From: Labia minor
Taxonomy: Eukaryota; Arthropoda; Insecta; Dermaptera; Spongiphoridae
Assembly: GCA_963082975.1 (NCBI GenBank)
Contig: OY720349.1
Location: 62,246,501-62,310,500, forward strand
DNA: 64,000 nucleotides
Reading direction: 5' to 3'
Part shown: in pieces, positions 1 through 10,990 of the stretch
How the letters are laid out: the number at the start of each line of letters is the position of its first letter
How positions within the stretch are numbered: position 1 is the stretch's first letter
Notes under the pieces: generated by a model
The model's input: the letters and a program-made list of their open reading frames with translations, nothing else
What the model was told of the DNA's origin: nothing
Database searches by the model: none
Program-made: the position numbers and the translations under genes

Positions 1-606
1 TTTAAAAAAAAGTAATAAAAGAGTGATTTTCTAAAATAAGACAACAATGATAGAATAAAATATAGATTAGGCTGATGTAAGTGAAATAGAGATTAAAGGT
101 TTCCAGACAAGCACGTTACACTAATTCAAAATTAATAACAGTATATGACTCGATGAATATTTTATAAAAGAGACTTACTTTTCAATTTGCGGCCTCAAAA
201 AAATCTCAGTCCGCCAAAGGAAATATTTCAATGATATGGCAAAACAAAAATCGGGATGAGAGGGTAGGTTGATACCATGGTTAGAAAAGGGGAGTTTCTT
301 TCCTTTAGGGAATCAAGAAAATCCTAATGGACGAGGTGAAATATTCAAAAGCATTGAAGGGATAAAGATTAGAGCGAAATATATTGTATTTGTAAAAATA
401 TAGATTATTTGAGTTTTATTAAGAAATTAATTGAATTTATTACCTTTGATTTAGTTTTATCAAAAGATTACAAATTAATTCAGGATAATGTATAAATATA
501 AACTAAGATTTCATTAATAAAGTAATGAACCCAAGATTTATTAATTTTGTCTTTGGTTATATTATTATATGTAGATAAGCTATTGCTAAGGTTTGATCTA
601 ATATCA
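1..606. other. AT-rich sequence without recognised genes
   Basis: No long reading frame, tRNA-like fold or repeat terminus was recognised. The stretch is AT-rich with short poly-A and poly-T runs and ends at the target duplication of the hAT element that begins at 615. Confidence 0.6.
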
Positions 607-1248
607 GTCAATACTAGAGGGAATTCCCGGGAAAACCCCTCAATTTTTATATCCCGTTGCCCGGGAAAAAAAACAAATTATTTTTCATGCTGATTATGAT
701 GCTGATACCGAAATCTTTATTTATTAACTGAAATAATCGTAATAAATATAAAATACAAGTGTACAAACATACATTTGTCTTTTGTGTTATCATTTTTTTT
801 TTCCTTTTCTTTTTTTTCTCTCCCTTTAAAATTTTTCTTTATAATTTTTCTATTTCTTGAGTTTTTTTACAGTGAACTCTGGCAGAAGGCAGTTGCCATT
901 GCCAAATTATTTTGTATTTAACTTTTTTTTTGTATATGTATATAAAAATATATATAGTTATATATCTGCACGTGTAATAGAAATTGGTATAAGTTATAAC
1001 TGTCAATCAACTTTTAGTCTTAAAATTCGATTTCATTCACAAGCTGGGGTCTATTTTAATTGCCAAACCTGTCGTGGAGAGCGAGTAAGGTAAAGCCCTA
1101 ATTATATTTTTTGATAAATAAATAAATATTATTATTTATTTATTCAAGAAATATATATACAATCATTCTGTATGTTATTTCAGTCCACCTTTTTGGGTGG
1201 GGACAAAAGAAATAGCAAAAACATCCAAAAAGCAAACAAAAACAAAAA

Positions 1249-1840
1249 TAAGTTGACCTGTGGCCAGGTCCGAACCGACCGACGGTTTGAAGTAAATTAA
1301 TTTTCAGCTACAGAAACAATTTCAAATAATTTTAATATATCTATTAATGTAATAAAAAACAGATATGAATATAACATAAATATTTTTAATTTTATTTTAT
1401 TTATAATATATATGTAAGACCAGGCTGTGACGTCATGAATGGCTGGATGACGTCATATAATTTTAAATCAAGAAAAAACTAATAAATATGATTTTCCAGA
1501 GGATAAAACCAATACAAAGTGTATGATGTGAAATTTGGTGTGAAAATAACCCTTCCCTTCCTATCGTCGATCGCTAATACTACCACTTCCGGTTTCCGGA
1601 TATACACCAAAAGTTGATCAATTCATCCCACTGATGCATTAAGTAAATATACCAAATTTCATCAAAATCGGTTGTGCCGTTCAGGCTGTACACATCTATA
1701 CGGACGGACAGACGGACAGACGGACGGACATCATGCTAAAAATACTTTTTTCTGTTTAGAAAATGCATGATTCGTGGAGATGTAAAAATGTGAAATTTGG
1801 TGTGAAAACAATACCTCCCTTACTATCGTCGGTCGGTAAA
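1249..1840 (+). repeat. Family A repeat (HINE-like), copy 1
   Basis: Near full-length copy of a family found eight times in the window. Order on this strand: a 6-bp-stem hairpin (GACCTG-TGGC-CAGGTC), a subterminal motif ACCGACCGACGG, an AT-rich block, a CGTCA-containing segment, a (GGACAGAC)n tract near 1700 and a closing subterminal motif CGTCGGTCGGTAA, which is the inverse of the first. There is no target duplication. The layout matches Helentron-associated non-autonomous elements such as DINE-1. It encodes nothing. Confidence 0.8.
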
Positions 1841-2049
1841 AAGCAAAACATATTTACATATTTACATAATAACTAACACTCTGTAATTAACAATCATAAA
1901 TCTCTTTAATTGAGTGCACACATAATCACAGACTCAGAGTTTCAGTTTTCCATCTTTTTAGATAAATAAAGTAAAGAAAAACCAAAGTAAGAAAAACAAA
2001 ATACAAAAATAATGCCAAAAGAAACCTCAAAGAAACAAAAAAAAAATAA

Positions 2050-2694
2050 TAAGTTGACCTGTGGCCAGGTCCGAACCGACCGACGGTTTGAAATAAATTA
2101 ATTTCCAGGTACAGAAACAATTTCAAATATTTTTAATATATCTATTAATGTAATAAAAAACAGATATGGATACATAAATAATAAATATAAACATTTTTAA
2201 TTTTATTTTATTTATAATATATATGCAAGACCAGGCTGTGACGTTATGAATGGCTGGATGACGTCATATAATTTTAAATCAAGAAAAAACTAATAAATAT
2301 GATTTTTCTCGAGGATAAAACCAATACAAAGTGCATGATTCGTGGTGATATATAAAAAAATCTCCTTTGGTGTGAAAATAACCCTTTCCTTCCTATCGTC
2401 GATCGCTAATACTACCACTTCCGGTTTCCGGAATTGCACCAAAAGTTGATCAATTCATCCCACTGATGCATTAAGTAAATATACCAAATTTCATCAAAAT
2501 CGGTTGAGCCGTTCAGGCTGTACACATCTATACGGACGGACAGACGGACGGACAGACGGACAGACGGACAGACATCATGCTAAAAATACTTTTTTCTGTT
2601 TAGAAAATGCATGATTCGTGGAGATATCTAAAAATCTCCACATGTGAAATTTGGTGTGAAAACAATACCTCCCTTATTATCGTCGGTCGGTAAA
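2050..2694 (+). repeat. Family A repeat (HINE-like), copy 2
   Basis: Longest copy of family A. It lies in the same orientation as copy 1, about 210 bp away, inside the same hAT element. The ends, the terminal hairpin and the subterminal repeats agree with copy 1. The (GGACAGAC)n tract near 2533-2575 is longer than in copy 1. The two copies are very alike by eye. Confidence 0.8.
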
Positions 2695-3079
2695 AAGGAA
2701 TAACTAATCGTTACTCCTCTAATATAAAGGATCTCAGTTTTAAGCGACATTTCCCTTGATTGCCTCTCGTTTCTAAAATGTTATTTTCTAAACAAGTATA
2801 AGAAAAAAATTATGTTTATATTATATTTTGATGATTATATATTATATCTTACAAAATTTTTTTTTTATTTTTGAATTACATTTATTTTATTTTTTGGCAA
2901 AAACAACATTTATTCAACTTTTTCGTAAAACTTTTACAATTACCACCTAACATTTAATATTTTTTATAATTTCCCGGGATTCCCGGGAACTCTGGGAAAT
3001 GTATTTGTATATTTCCCGATTCCCGGGAACGGAAATATTCCGGGAAAAGTTACCCTCTAGTCAATACCTATCTTAATTG

Positions 3080-3230
3080 TTACTATCCCGCCAGAGATAG
3101 TATTGAGATCACGAAAATTTTCGATGTCGAGATTTTGATGTTTTTATAAGTTTTGAAGGTCCCTGAGTCATTTTCACTAAGGTTGAGAAAATGTCAGTGT
3201 GTATGTATGTATGAGACACTCCAGATTTTT
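3080..3230 (+). repeat. Family B repeat (HINE-like), internally deleted copy 1
   Basis: The first 140 bp of family B are present: the ACTATC...GATAGT hairpin, the GATCACGAAAATTTTCG block and a GT/TATG microsatellite. The sequence then jumps directly to the terminal GAGACACTCCAG motif. About 450 bp of body are missing, so this is a deletion derivative. Confidence 0.75.
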
Positions 3231-3774
3231 TTAAAGAGATCAAAAAACAAATTTATAAATAATTTATTATTTCAAAAGATTGACCCTAGGTAATTTTGTG
3301 GTTAAATTTAAGGTAGAACATACTGTTAACAGAAATAAATAGTTTGAGATAGTAATTTCAACTTTATAAATTAACTGGACTATTAATATATTTAGATTCT
3401 GAGAAAAGAAATTAATTATTCATTCTTTATTTCATATTTACTAATCATAGAACAGATTTATTTATGGGTTAACTTTAATTATAAAATAGGTAAAAATCGT
3501 AATTAAAGATCAAGTCGAAAAATATGAATATTTATTTATTTATTTTTGAAGATCTTTCATCTAGTTTGAATGTCTTAATTTATTTTCATGTTATTAAGAT
3601 ATAAGCCTTATTAAGCTATGTAAGATATTATGATAACTTGATAACAAATATTATTTTAAAATTTTGTTTGAACTTGATGAGATGTGAACTATATCATTTG
3701 AACTACAATTTAATGGATTTTAATTTCAAACATTAAAAAGTGTGTGAATTTCATTGATATACGAAAGATAACTA
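3231..3774. other. AT-rich spacer
   Basis: AT-rich DNA with no reading frame or repeat boundary that I recognise. It ends at the TA duplication of the mariner remnant. Confidence 0.6.
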
Positions 3775-4288
3775 CGAGGGCAGGTCAATAAGTCCGTGAC
3801 TTTGTGAACGAAACACAGGTTTTTGGATAAAAAATTATTTTATTTATCAAGGTAGTCTCCTTTGAGCTTTATTCACTTCATCCAAAGTTTCTCGAATTTT
3901 ATTTAATTATTTTTTTTATTCCTTCCAAAAAATAAGATTTGTCGAGGATAACAAAATAAATTTGTTTGTGAGATGATTTCATCATCAGAGTCAAATCTCT
4001 TTCCACCGAGCCATTTCTTCGGGTTTGGATACAAGAAATAGTCTCTCGGGGCTATATCCGGAGAATAGGATGCATGAGGGAGCAATTCTTATCCCACTTT
4101 ATGGATTTTCATGGAAATTCACTTTTTTCCAATTTCTTCTCAAATCACTAGGTAGTCTGCTATTAATGGATGTCAAACGAAAAGTAAAAGACCCATCTCG
4201 TTCAAATTTATGCTGACAGAGGCAATGTTGTCATTTCATTTAAGAGACGGGAAATTCAAAAAGTTACGGAGTTATTATCCTGCCCAGG
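3775..4288 (-). mobile_element. mariner-type element, internally deleted
   Basis: TA dinucleotides flank both ends (3773-3774 and 4289-4290). The ends are imperfect inverted repeats of about 30 bp: CGAGGGCAGGTCAATAAG on the left and CTGGGCAGGATAATAAC read inward from the right. On the minus strand, 3903-4085 encodes a mariner C-terminal piece, SYSPDIAPRDYFLYPNPKKW, carrying the last catalytic Asp region, followed by KWLGGKRFDSDDE. At 514 bp against about 1.3 kb for intact mariners, most of the transposase is gone. A shorter relative with the same termini lies at 12177-12317. Confidence 0.83.
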
Positions 4289-5365
4289 TATAAAAACTGA
4301 AATATAAGCATCTGATTGATTATTTAAAATTTAAAATTTTTAATTCATCCAGAATAAGAATTTTTACCTGTATTAATTTCTCCATGTTGAAATGTAATTA
4401 AGCAAGATTCTTAGCAAGTAGAGTGGGAGGTAGGGTGTTATTTGAACTTTTAACATATACACGCACCTAGACTCACCTTCTCATAGCAATTAAAAACACA
4501 TTCGTCTAAATATATTCCCTTCTATGTGGACATGTGCTAGCTTTTACCATGTAGAATGAATTCTAATCATTTTAGTATGATTGCATTTAATGTTTTGTTT
4601 TTTTTTTCTTTTTTTATACTTCTTCATTTATATTTCATTGGTCAGGATTGTTTCTCTGTCTCTGCCTAAGTTGCATGCAAAATGATCAAATTTGAATAAT
4701 GTATATGTGAAAAAATCAATTTGAATAACAATATATGAAAAGTTTAGCCATTCAAATTCATAATTACATTTAAGAGAAAAAAATAAAAAAATAAAATGTC
4801 AAAAAAAGGAATATACATTTTAGATTTTTTTTTTTCTTTTTATTTAACGTTGAGTATTTCATGTCTATCTAAAAGTTTCCTATACTAGAAATAAATAAAT
4901 TAGTGAAATAATAATAATAATTTGTTTTTTATATTCATACCTATTCAGGTTATTATTCCGTCTCAAAGTTTTTGAATGTTTTTTTTACTTCTTATTAAGA
5001 TTATATATACGTCTTCGTATAATAAAAGAAATGTTACAAATAAAAAAATTGCCATTAATCATAATAAATTAATTAATCCATTAATATTAATATAGGTCCT
5101 AGGCATTTGGTGTCCTTTTTTATCACGTTTTACTTAACTTGTATTCTTGTCTGTGTGTATGCTTAAAATCTTGCAATCGATTTTTCGACGACTTCCAATC
5201 ATCGGATTTTCTTGAAACTTCACCAACAGCTTTGCTCTCGATGACAATACAATATTATCATTTCTATGAGCTTCTAATTGCTACAATTTGAATGAAATAA
5301 TCCAAAATTATTCCTATATATAAAAATTCAAAATGTCGGATGTAAACAAAAAAAATGTAAACAAA
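4289..5365. other. AT-rich spacer with one unresolved repeat-like patch
   Basis: Mostly AT-rich and featureless. The patch 5135-5290, with TCTTGTCTGTGTGTATG followed by a segment about GAAACTTCACC, has the style of a Helitron or Helentron left end, but no boundaries could be set. Confidence 0.4.
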
Positions 5366-5943
5366 TAAGTTGACCTGTGGCCAGGTCCGAACCGACCGAC
5401 AGTTTGAAGTAAATTAATTATCAGCTACAGAAACAATTTCAAATAATTTTAATATATCTATTAATGTAATAAAAAACATGGATACATAAATAATAAATAT
5501 AAACATTTTTAATTTTATTTTATTTATAATATATATGCAAGAAAAAACTAATAAATATGATTTTCCCGAGGATAAAACCAATACAAAGTGCATGATTCGT
5601 GATGATATATAAAAAAATCTCCTCATGTGAAATTTGGTGTGAAAATAACCCTTCCCTTCCTATCGTCGATCGCTAATACTACCACTTCAGGTTTCCGGAT
5701 TTGCACCAAAAGTTGATCAATTTATCCCACTGATGCATTAAGTAAATATACCAAATTTCATCAAAATCGGTTGAGCCGTTCAGGCTGTACACATCTATGC
5801 GGACGGACGGACGGACAGACATCATGCTAAAAATACTTTTTTCTGTTAAGAAAATGCATGATTCGTGGAGATATGTAAAAATCTCCACATGTGAAATTTG
5901 GTGTGAAAACAATACCTCCCTTACTATCTCGTCGGTCGGTAAA
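5366..5943 (+). repeat. Family A repeat (HINE-like), copy 3
   Basis: Same termini as copies 1 and 2. It lacks the GACGTCATGAATGG segment in its middle and has a short GGAC tract near 5800-5817. The closing motif reads CTCGTCGGTCGGT. Confidence 0.78.
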
Positions 5944-6403
5944 AAACATAAAATCCCCAACTTTATAAATATAAATATTTAGTACACATTCATTTCTTAA
6001 ATTATACTTCATAAATTTAATTAATATGAGTAAACTAAAATCGATTGCAAAATTTGAAGACTAAAAAGTAGAAAATAATACTTTATAAAAAAAAAATTTT
6101 AAAAAACCACGTTTTACTAACGGACTAAAAAGGAGAAAATAATTTTTTTCTGAAAATCCATACTGACATTACATACAAGAGATCTGATTTGAATCAAACT
6201 GTCCATAACGTAAAACGTGGGGCGCAAATATGTCTAAAATATCCTGTTTCTAATAAAAATATAGAAAATATATAAATCTCAAAATAAACATTAAAACCAA
6301 GCATAATATAATTTGACGAATGAATATTGATCTTTATCAAAAATATTAAATTTAATGCTCGAAAGAATTTAAATTAAAAAAAATCTATTGGACTACTAAT
6401 ATT

Positions 6404-6625
6404 ATTCCCTTTTACGAGTGGTCTGATAAAAAATTTGATATTTGAAAAGTTTGATAGTATAAGTTAGTATCTTAAACAATTTTTAAATATATTAAATATA
6501 CGATAAATTTTCTAATGTGATTAACTAATAATATTCCCTTTTACAAAAAGTCTGTTAAATACTTAATAGGTAATATTTATAAAAATTCACGAAACTTATC
6601 CTATCGTATTACTAATAATATTCCC
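6404..6625 (+). repeat. Diverged tandem units inside the foldback element
   Basis: The phrase AATATTATTCCCTTTTAC, or a close form, recurs at about 6404, 6527 and 6609, each time followed by a short AT-rich segment containing TCTGATAAA or GTCTGTTAAA-like sequence. Unit spacing is irregular (about 123 and 82 bp). Confidence 0.45.
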
Positions 6626-6689
6626 TTCTACAAGAATTTTGGTGAAAGCTTAAGCATTAAAAAATACAACGATTGATGCTAAATAAAAA

Positions 6690-7046
6690 TAAGTTGACCT
6701 GTGGCCAGGTCCGAACCGACCGACGGTTTGAAGTAAATTAATTTCCAGCTACAGAAACAATTTCAAATAATTTTAAGATATCTATTAATGTAATAAAAAA
6801 CAGATATGGATACATAAATAATAAATATAAACATTTTTAATTTTATTTTATTTATAATATATATGTAAGACCAGGCTGTGACGTCATGAATGGCTGGATG
6901 ACGTCATATAATTTTAATTAAGAAAAAACTAATAAAGATGATTATAAAACCAATGCAAATTGAATGATTCGTGATCATATGTAAAAATCTCCACATGTGA
7001 AATTTGGTGTGAAAACAATACCTCCCTTACTATCGTCGGTCGGTAA
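6690..7046 (+). repeat. Family A repeat (HINE-like), copy 4, internally deleted
   Basis: The left half, including the terminal hairpin and ACCGACCGACGG, and the last about 90 bp are present. The microsatellite and central body are missing. It is nested inside the 153-bp-arm element, so it arrived after that element or travelled with it. Confidence 0.75.
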
Positions 7047-7241
7047 TTAATAAAGGAAATCATATTTGAATAGAAAAATTATTATATGTTGCGCCCCACT
7101 TTTTACGTTATGGACAGTTTGATTCAAATCAGATCTCTTGTATGTAATGTCAGTATGGATTTTCAGAAAAAAATTATTTTCTCCTTTTTAGTCCGTTAGT
7201 AAAACGTGGTTTTTTAAAATTTTTTTTTTATAAAGTATTAT

Positions 7242-7670
7242 AATCGAGTAATTCAGTGAAAAATTAAAATTCAAAATTTCATAATTATTAAATAGTTTTA
7301 AAATAAAAGTTAATTATTAATGTTATTATAAGACTTTATAATAATAACACTATATTAATATAAAATAAATGAAATAATAATTACTCATACATTATAATTA
7401 AACAAATCTTACATTTATAGTTAAATTGCAACTCGCACGCAATTTTGTGTCGCATCGGTATCAAATAAGAAGAGTTTATCTTGTAGCATGTCTTATTATC
7501 GAGACTTATGATCACAAAATTAAAAATTTAATTTCGATTTGGAAAATACATATTATACGTTGAAAAATTAAATTTTTTTCTATGGAGTTTCTCTATTCTA
7601 TATTACAAATCTTTATTACTTTTATCATCTAATTTTGATATTTGTACATTTGTGAATGACTATCAATATA
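7242..7670. other. AT-rich spacer
   Basis: No genes or repeat ends recognised. A short balanced patch near 7430-7490 (AACTCGCACGCAATTTTG) is not identified. Confidence 0.5.
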
Positions 7671-8168
7671 AAATCTGGAGTGTCTCCACTCGAATATCTC
7701 GCAAATTTGAGGATTAATTAAAATATTATTTCAGTCCATTTGCTCCTCAAATAAGCGTGGTGAAGTTATTTCAGCGATTCAATCAAGCTGAAATTCTATA
7801 TGTAGCAGTTTTATACAATTTTTAATCAACTGAAAAATATCAAATATAAACCTTTATTTTTACGGTCTCTTTAGAGGGGAAAAAAATCAAAATGTTGTAG
7901 GAAATGACCCTCTTCCGGTTGAGCTACTTTTCACAAAAGGTGAAAGAAAACTACGAATTTTGAATAATACCCCTGTACCAAATTTCATTAATCTATTTCA
8001 AGCCGTTTTTGCGTTATCTTGTCTACATAAACACATATACACACACACACAGAGAGACAGTCATTTTTTTCAACCTTAGTGAAAATGACTCAGGAAACGT
8101 ATAAAAACATCAAAATCTCGACAACGAAAATATCCGTGATCTCAATACTATCTACGGCATGATAGTAA
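7671..8168 (-). repeat. Family B repeat (HINE-like), copy 2
   Basis: Reverse-strand copy with both ends: CTGGAGTGTCTCCACTCGA on the left and ACTATC...GATAGT on the right. The body is about 100 bp shorter than in copies 3, 4 and 6. The AC microsatellite lies near 8038-8058. Confidence 0.75.
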
Positions 8169-8207
8169 AAATGTATAACCGCTAAAATTTCAAAACTAAC
8201 TTAATTA

Positions 8208-9452
8208 TTGGGTTGATGGATAAATTATGACGTTTTTTTGGTATGAAATAAAAAACCTGTTTTTTAATTTTTGCATTTATTCATTCAATTATAGAGTTTC
8301 CACCATTTAAAATAACTTTCTCCCATCTCTAACATATTAATGCCTCTAAAATAAAAATCCTCTGATTTAGAAAAAAAAATACGAATCAAGGGCGTTTTCA
8401 CTTGTTTAATTGAACTGATTTTTTTTGTTTAAATAATTTTGTAACGACCTGAAAAGATGAAAGTAGCATGATCCGGAGAATAGGGAGGATGCTTCAAAAC
8501 CTCCTAATTTAAGTCTCTCAATTTGTGCTGTGTCATCATTGCCGTGTGTGGTCGCGCATTGTCGTGATGAAAAATTACCCCTCTTCTGTTGATCAAAGCA
8601 GGCCTTTTTTAATTTCAGTGTCAAGTTTCGTCAATTGTTGACAATAGCGCTTGGCTGTAACGGTTTCGTTCCGTTCCAAAAGTTCATAATAAAACAATTC
8701 CTTGGCAATCCCACCATATGCAGAGCATCACTTTTTGTTGATGAATATTGGCTTTCGCAGATGATAATGGGGTTTCTCCACGCATCCTCCAATGTCGTTT
8801 TCTCGTCACATTATCGTACACGATCCACTTTTCATCTCCAGTTACCAATCTGTGCAAAAAAGGTTCTTATTTTTGCCGAGCGCTTAAAGAAACATGCTTC
8901 GATACGGATCATTAAATTTGAAGCCGACAATTGGTGAGGGGTCCAAACGTCGTACCGAGAAACCATTACTAGGCAATGCAGATGATCTGCCACAGTTGAT
9001 CTTCAACGCTATCTCCCTAGTGGCTCAATGTGGATCAGCTTCAATTAATGCCTTTAAAATATCGTCATCAGTCTTCAAAGGGTGTTCTGTTCTTGGTTTA
9101 TCGGACAATGAAAAATCTCCCGATCGGAATGTTGTAAACCATCTATTGTCGAACTTTAACAACACCTTCTCCGTATACGGCGCAAATGTTTTTTGTGCCA
9201 TTGTTTGCATTATTCCTTTTACGAAGTTCGTAAAGCAAACAGTGTTGTAAATGCACTTTGTCAACGGACATTTCAAAAAATCACAAGGGTTGTTAATTAG
9301 GTGTTAGGCGAACCAAAACTGAACTAAAAGCGAAAGGAAAAGCATATTTATAAGACAAAATAGTCTGAAAACAGATGTTATTCTGAGATTCCAAGAAAAA
9401 TTATTTTTTATGAGCACCACATAAAAACGTCATAATTTATCCATCAACCCAT
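8208..9452 (-). mobile_element. mariner element of near-full length, decayed
   Basis: The element is flanked by TA at 8206-8207 and 9453-9454. Its TIRs of about 25 bp are almost perfect: TTGGGTTGATGGATAAATTA on the left and ATGGGTTGATGGATAAATTA read inward from the right, both followed by TGACGTTTTT. The length of 1245 bp is normal for mariner. The transposase lies on the minus strand and is broken (separate entry). The TIRs differ from those of the elements at 3775 and 51610, so it is a separate lineage. Confidence 0.88.
8406..9276 (-). pseudogene. mariner transposase pseudogene
   Basis: The minus-strand N-terminal piece (9276 down to 9025) contains RWFTTFRSGDFSLSDKPRTE and then DDDILKALIEADP, typical of the second helix-turn-helix region of mariner transposases. 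Further downstream, in shifted frames, are MVGLPRNCFIMNFW-like sequence and, near 8540-8590, HHDNARPHT, the second catalytic Asp block. HPPYSPDHAT, the last catalytic Asp block, follows near 8480-8505. The frame is broken by several indels and stops, so the protein cannot be made. Family-level identification is secure; subfamily is not. Confidence 0.82.
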
Positions 9453-10354
9453 TATTAACATCGGGCTAATTATCACATGAAATTAAATCTAAATTTGTAA
9501 ATCATTAATGTTAAATTTATTAAATATTTAAAATAAATATCGTTTGTAGTATTTTTAGTATATTCTTTATTATTAGATATTCATTAGCATTAATAAACAC
9601 TGTCTTTTTATTATTTCAACAAAGTACATAGAATATAATATATTTTACTATAACTAAACTACTTTTTATATCTATATATATATAATAATCCGATAAATAG
9701 TGGATAAATCGAATTATAAACCTATTGATTGTAATTATGTTATTAAAATATACCAAATTTTCGATGGACATGGGGTGCATGCCTTACCAGTCAAGCGTTG
9801 GCGTCTGGTGAAGGGTGGTGTGCGGGGGTTGAAGGACGCCGCTTTGGCGCCACTCAGACCGCTTGAATAATGGACCCGCGGTTTCAGAGAATTCCTCCTG
9901 CGTGTCTCACTTCGACGGCCAATATAAACATTTCATTTACAGAAAAAAGAAAGAGAATATATAAGATCGACCTCTTGTCATGTTCTAAACAAAGTAGTCT
10001 AATTATCTTCCAAGGCATGTTTGGAAGCACGAAAGAAGATTTAGGCGAATTCGACATTAGCGGCATCATTCTTTCTCTTTGCTTTTTTATTTATTTATTT
10101 TTTTCTATTATCTTCTAATATAATTTTACTTTTATCAAGATCGGAAATCAAACAAAATAGTATCAACACGTGAAAACGGTTCAATTCAAAACAATTTCTT
10201 AAATTAGAGAAATTCCCATTCTAGGAAAATTAATTTTAGATTATATGATGAATTAGATATTTTATTTTATTTTTTCACTGGAAAGATATCTATATCTATC
10301 TATCTATCTATAATATATATAGTATATCTATATCCTATATATATATTTACTTGG
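9453..10354. other. Spacer with a GC-richer unique island
   Basis: AT-rich DNA except for about 9770-10060, which is more balanced (GTCAAGCGTTGGCGTCTGG, GACGCCGCTTTGGCGCCAC) and matches no other part of the window. It has no good ORF and is a candidate conserved non-coding island. A (TATC)n-like tract at 10287-10345 precedes the LINE fragment. Confidence 0.4.
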
Positions 10355-10990
10355 GAGGCGACAGTAGGTTTAAATTTATTCTTCGCACCATTTATAGACC
10401 AAAGTTATCCAGGAATGGTGGAGACTACATAACGAGGAATTGCCTAACCTCTATGTATCTCCAAACAGTTGGAGTCATAAAATCGAGAATGCTGCAATCG
10501 ACAGGACCCGTGGCTAGAATGGGAGAGGAAAGACTGTGACCGGTTGGAAGACCAAGGAGAATGCAATGCACTGGGTGGACAATGTAGGAAGAAACGTAAG
10601 AGAGATGAGAGAAAATAGGAATTGGATGGGTGTAGCTCAGGCACTAGGGGGGCAGGGGGGGACAAATGTCCAAATTTAGGGAGCGCCAAAATTAGGGAAG
10701 CCAATTTGGAACAAAAGAAGTATTAATATTTAAAGTTAAACTGTATTTTGTGTAAGTCAATAAATATTATTTATACGCTTATTAAAATCTGTTAAACCTG
10801 TTTCGTTATTCGTCATTAATATTTTTTAAAAAAAATTAAATTAAATATATATATATATATAGGAGGCGCTAATTTCTCAGTTGCCCCCAGGCGCAAAAAC
10901 CTCACGGTACGCCACTGAGCTCAGGATAGAACATTTAGAGAAATGTTATTGCTGCGGCCAAGAACTTTCAAGTTCCGTAAAGCCACAGAG
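10355..10990 (+). pseudogene. LINE 3-prime fragment, interrupted by a hAT insertion
   Basis: The segment belongs to a LINE whose C-terminal coding region and tail recur at 17360, 22868, 24649, 34381, 50460 and 58165. Recognisable pieces are GGAATGGTGGAGACTACAT (EWRRLH), GGACCCGTGGCTAGAATGG (GHVARMG) and GGGTGGACAATGTAGG (WVDNV). The tail region (GCGGCCAAGAACTTTC, then CCGTAAAGCCACAGAGATAA) continues after the insertion at 10642-10917. Frameshifts and stops are present and the reverse transcriptase is absent, as expected for a 5-prime-truncated dead copy. Confidence 0.75.
10642..10917. mobile_element. Short non-autonomous hAT inserted in the LINE fragment
   Basis: An exact 8-bp duplication, AGCTCAGG, flanks the element (10634-10641 and 10918-10925) and splits the LINE sequence cleanly. 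The ends are short and imperfect: CACTAGGGGGGCAG on the left and CAGTGGCGTACCGTGAGG read inward from the right. The second resembles widespread hAT termini. It has no coding capacity at 276 bp. Confidence 0.85.

Larger units (their letters stand above)
615..3059. mobile_element. hAT-like DNA transposon, non-coding, with 8-bp target duplication
   Basis: The element is bounded by an exact 8-bp duplication, GTCAATAC, at 607-614 and 3060-3067. It starts TAGAGGGAATTCCCGGG and ends with a sequence whose reverse complement starts TAGAGGGTAACTTTTCCCGG, so both termini begin TAGAGGG and then carry clusters of TTCCCGGG-type palindromes. An 8-bp duplication with short TIRs is the hAT signature. No transposase is visible, so it is non-autonomous or decayed. 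Two family A (HINE-like) repeats at 1249-1840 and 2050-2694 sit inside it and make up about half of its 2445 bp; they inserted later or were carried along. The only ORF in the remainder (857-1093, 78 aa) is low-complexity and not recognised. Confidence 0.82.
6075..7241. mobile_element. Foldback-like element with 153-bp inverted arms
   Basis: The arms 6075-6227 and 7089-7241 are near-perfect reverse complements. They start ATAATACTTTATAAAA and end GGGGCGCAA. I saw only about one mismatch in 153 bp, so the pair is young or kept alike by conversion. The 861-bp interior holds diverged tandem units (6404-6625) and a family A copy (6690-7046). No transposase is present and no clear target duplication flanks the arms. 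The superfamily is unknown: it could be a foldback element, a non-autonomous long-TIR DNA transposon, or a segmental inverted duplication. Confidence 0.7.

Noticed and set aside
857..1093. 78-codon plus-strand ORF inside the hAT at 615-3059
   Set aside because: Low-complexity Phe/Tyr-rich start from AT-rich DNA, no recognised motif.
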